This document shows positions 62,564 through 64,000 of a DNA stretch of 64,000 nucleotides, in pieces; positions within the stretch are counted from its first letter, which is position 1, and the number at the start of each line of letters is the position of its first letter. The DNA is taken from contig NZ_JAUSLE010000026.1 in the NCBI RefSeq assembly GCF_030646845.1, forward strand, positions 19,887-83,886, read 5' to 3'. Made by a program: the position numbers and the translations under genes. Origin of the DNA: Rhodoferax sp. Its GTDB lineage: Bacteria; Pseudomonadota; Gammaproteobacteria; Burkholderiales; Burkholderiaceae_C. The notes below the pieces were generated by a model, which was not told the origin of the DNA, searched no databases, and saw nothing but the letters and a program-made list of their open reading frames with translations.

Positions 62564-62669
62564 GGGCGTCAAGGGGGATTGCCCGGAGTTTGTCGATGCC
62601 TGAGATGGTCTGATCTGATTGGCCAGCCACAAAGCCGACATTGAGGTCAGCCTTCCAGACTTCGGTCAT
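62529..62669 (-). CDS. Small open frame, 46 aa, possible gene remnant
   Basis: ATG 62669 follows a strong GGAGGTG ribosome site. The product begins MTEVWKADLNVGFVAGQSDQ and reads on as TISGIDKLRAIPLDAL; the last third overlaps the thioredoxin gene antisense and looks non-coding. I do not recognise it. Possibly the 5' stub of a lost gene. Confidence 0.3.
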   Translation of the reverse strand: MTEVWKADLNVGFVAGQSDQTISGIDKLRAIPLDALIRCSTRPRCR

Positions 62670-62814
62670 TGGGGAGCACCTCCAGTGTGCCCAAAGCCGA
62701 ATTTCAGTTTATCGAAGTGCCAGCCCGATACCAGCCATTGAACTCACCAAGTGATGTCCACCCGGATTGACGGCGGAGTTCCATAAAGCTGCCCTTAAAT
62801 TCACCTCGATAAAT

Positions 62815-63264
62815 TCACATTACCGACATTGGCGGCGGAGAAGTCTGAGTCAGGTGCGCAGCGTTAGCCTCGCGCACCATGTGCGCGTACTTGCGCTCAT
62901 CACCCTCAATGCCCGGTACATCGATTAGCTGAAATGTTTTTTCCGTGTAGTTGAGCGTGTAAAGGGTGTTGCGCCCGCTGCAATGGTCAAAGTGCCAGCA
63001 CATCAACTCGCTCTCATCGGTCCAGGCTTTCTCTTGGATCGTGTCATCAAAAATCAGCACGCCGTCCTCACGCTCCACCAATCTGACGGTTCGTTTGACC
63101 TGCTGCCACAGATCCTTCGACATGTAATCTTGAGCCGATAACAACCGCGTGATCTGATCATGGCTTACGTCACCTTCGACCATCGCCGACAAGCCCGTCG
63201 CCGTTGCAGCACCAAAGGTGCTCAACAAATAGTCAGTGTACAAATCCAGGTCAGCTTTTTTCAT
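62815..63264 (-). pseudogene. Truncated DDE-type transposase with internal deletion
   Basis: 149 aa. KKADLDLYTDYLLSTFGAAT, GLSAMVEGDVSHDQITRLLS and VLIFDDTIQEKAWTDESEL form the transposase N-terminus; the DD of IFDD may be a catalytic residue. After WHFDHCSGR the sequence continues into YTEKTFQLIDVPGIEGDERKY without the usual middle portion, and the chain is far shorter than an intact enzyme. No IS ends identified. 63265-63528 to its right holds no gene I can support. Confidence 0.7.
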
Positions 63265-63528
63265 CCGTGAAGCCTATCAGGGGTGGGCTGCGTAACATCA
63301 GTTGAGTAATTTGTACATGGTCAGGGGAAAACTGCGCCCATAGCGGGCCAAGGGGCGAAAAAAGCGCCAAGTGAAGCCTCTAAAGAGGCAAGAAACCCCA
63401 GAAAAACAGCGCGAGTCAGCGAAAAATTGTGAAACTTGGCGAAACGCGAATAAAAATAGCCCTGTGCCGCCAAGGCATCTGTCAAAGTTGATTAAATCCG
63501 CGCTTCTTTAAGTCCGATCGGATCGAGG

Positions 63529-64000
63529 TCATCCATTGCACCAGTCAAGGATGATGTGGCGGAACAGTTGTTCCGCTTCGCCTATCCGCGCGACATAGCA
63601 AAATTCATCAGTCTGGTGCGCCATATGAGGTTCTCCCGGTCCCAGAATCACGGTCGGTGGCTGCCCCAGCGGTTCGCGCAAGGCTGCCGCATCGGTGAAA
63701 TAAGAAACAGTCTTGGGCTGCAAGGGCGTGTCGAAAAAGGTCTGGCAGCGCGCGAATACGCTCTGCATCCAAGGGTCTTCGGGTGCGGTGAAGACGCTGC
63801 CTACGTCGAGCAGGGTTTGTAAGCCGATGCTCGGACCCATGCGACTGCACAGACAACCCCATATCTGCCTGTGGTCCTGTCCAGCGACTGTGCGAATATC
63901 GATCGTCATCTCGGCTGCATCAGGTACCGAGTTGATATTCAAACCACCACGCGCCGTTCCGATGTTTAGCGTGCCCTGTCCCATCAACGCATGGGGTGGG
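63529..64000 (-). CDS. M20-family metallopeptidase/deacylase, C-terminal part (5' end outside window)
   Basis: The frame enters from the right edge and ends at 63529. Visible part: dimerisation domain TLNIGTARGGLNINSVPDAA with DIRTVAGQDH, as in ArgE/DapE, and the catalytic domain's end with VSYFTDAAALREPLG and VILGPGEPHMAHQTDEF, where GPG and the histidine are the last metal-ligand region. Likely acetylornithine deacetylase or succinyl-diaminopimelate desuccinylase-like; exact substrate unclear. Confidence 0.88.
   Translation of the reverse strand, partial: PPHALMGQGTLNIGTARGGLNINSVPDAAEMTIDIRTVAGQDHRQIWGCLCSRMGPSIGLQTLLDVGSVFTAPEDPWMQSVFARCQTFFDTPLQPKTVSYFTDAAALREPLGQPPTVILGPGEPHMAHQTDEFCYVARIGEAEQLFRHIILDWCNG

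Overview
The window looks like chromosome of a GC-rich betaproteobacterium, most probably Comamonadaceae (Rhodoferax/Polaromonas-like). This rests on gene content (Bug-type receptors with TctA/TctB, DUF3422, ribF-ileS-lspA order, LolCD, GspE-like ATPase) and on a dispersed ~55-nt repeat headed by an imperfect GCTA...TAGC palindrome. The genus assignment is inference; no rRNA or marker tree was available.

Positions 1-43.9 kb are dense core genome. In order: ribF end, ileS, lspA and a Na/Pi cotransporter; quinone reductase and an EamA exporter; a leftward cluster (DUF3422, Bug receptor, gamma-glutamyltransferase, EamA exporter, DUF4395); tctB-tctA; a leftward chain tatD, GGDEF-EAL protein, DNA glycosylase, spermidine-synthase-like protein and GspE-like ATPase; a solitary fused restriction-modification enzyme beside the remains of an ABC permease; a rightward protease-MoxR-DUF58-VWA (Bat-type) operon; lolC-lolD; recJ, rhodanese, DUF599, PHP phosphatase, EamA, YciO, M50 protease and trpS. 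At least nine copies of the dispersed repeat lie here. Most are inside conserved genes in frame or at their start or stop codons.

A tRNA-Ser(CGA) at 43.92 kb with a strong terminator marks a sharp change. Beyond it lie a frameshifted pseudogene, a GHKL-ATPase/Shedu-type nuclease fusion (candidate phage-defence gene), a partner gene cut by an IS256-family element, and then a ~10.6 kb aliphatic-amide operon. The operon carries a five-gene urea/amide-type ABC transporter, aliphatic amidase AmiE with its exact catalytic triad, a CbbQ/NorQ-like AAA+ ATPase with a CbbO/NorD-like VWA partner, and the AmiC sensor and AmiR ANTAR antiterminator. A hairpin series ending in a strong intrinsic terminator precedes the first gene. 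The inferred circuit is: amide imported, hydrolysed by AmiE, sensed in the cytoplasm by AmiC, and AmiR released to read through the leader terminator.

The last 4 kb hold a histone-H1-like protein, a short tyrosine recombinase, a thioredoxin-like protein, a truncated transposase and the end of an M20 peptidase. I recognised no full repeat copy to the right of the tRNA.
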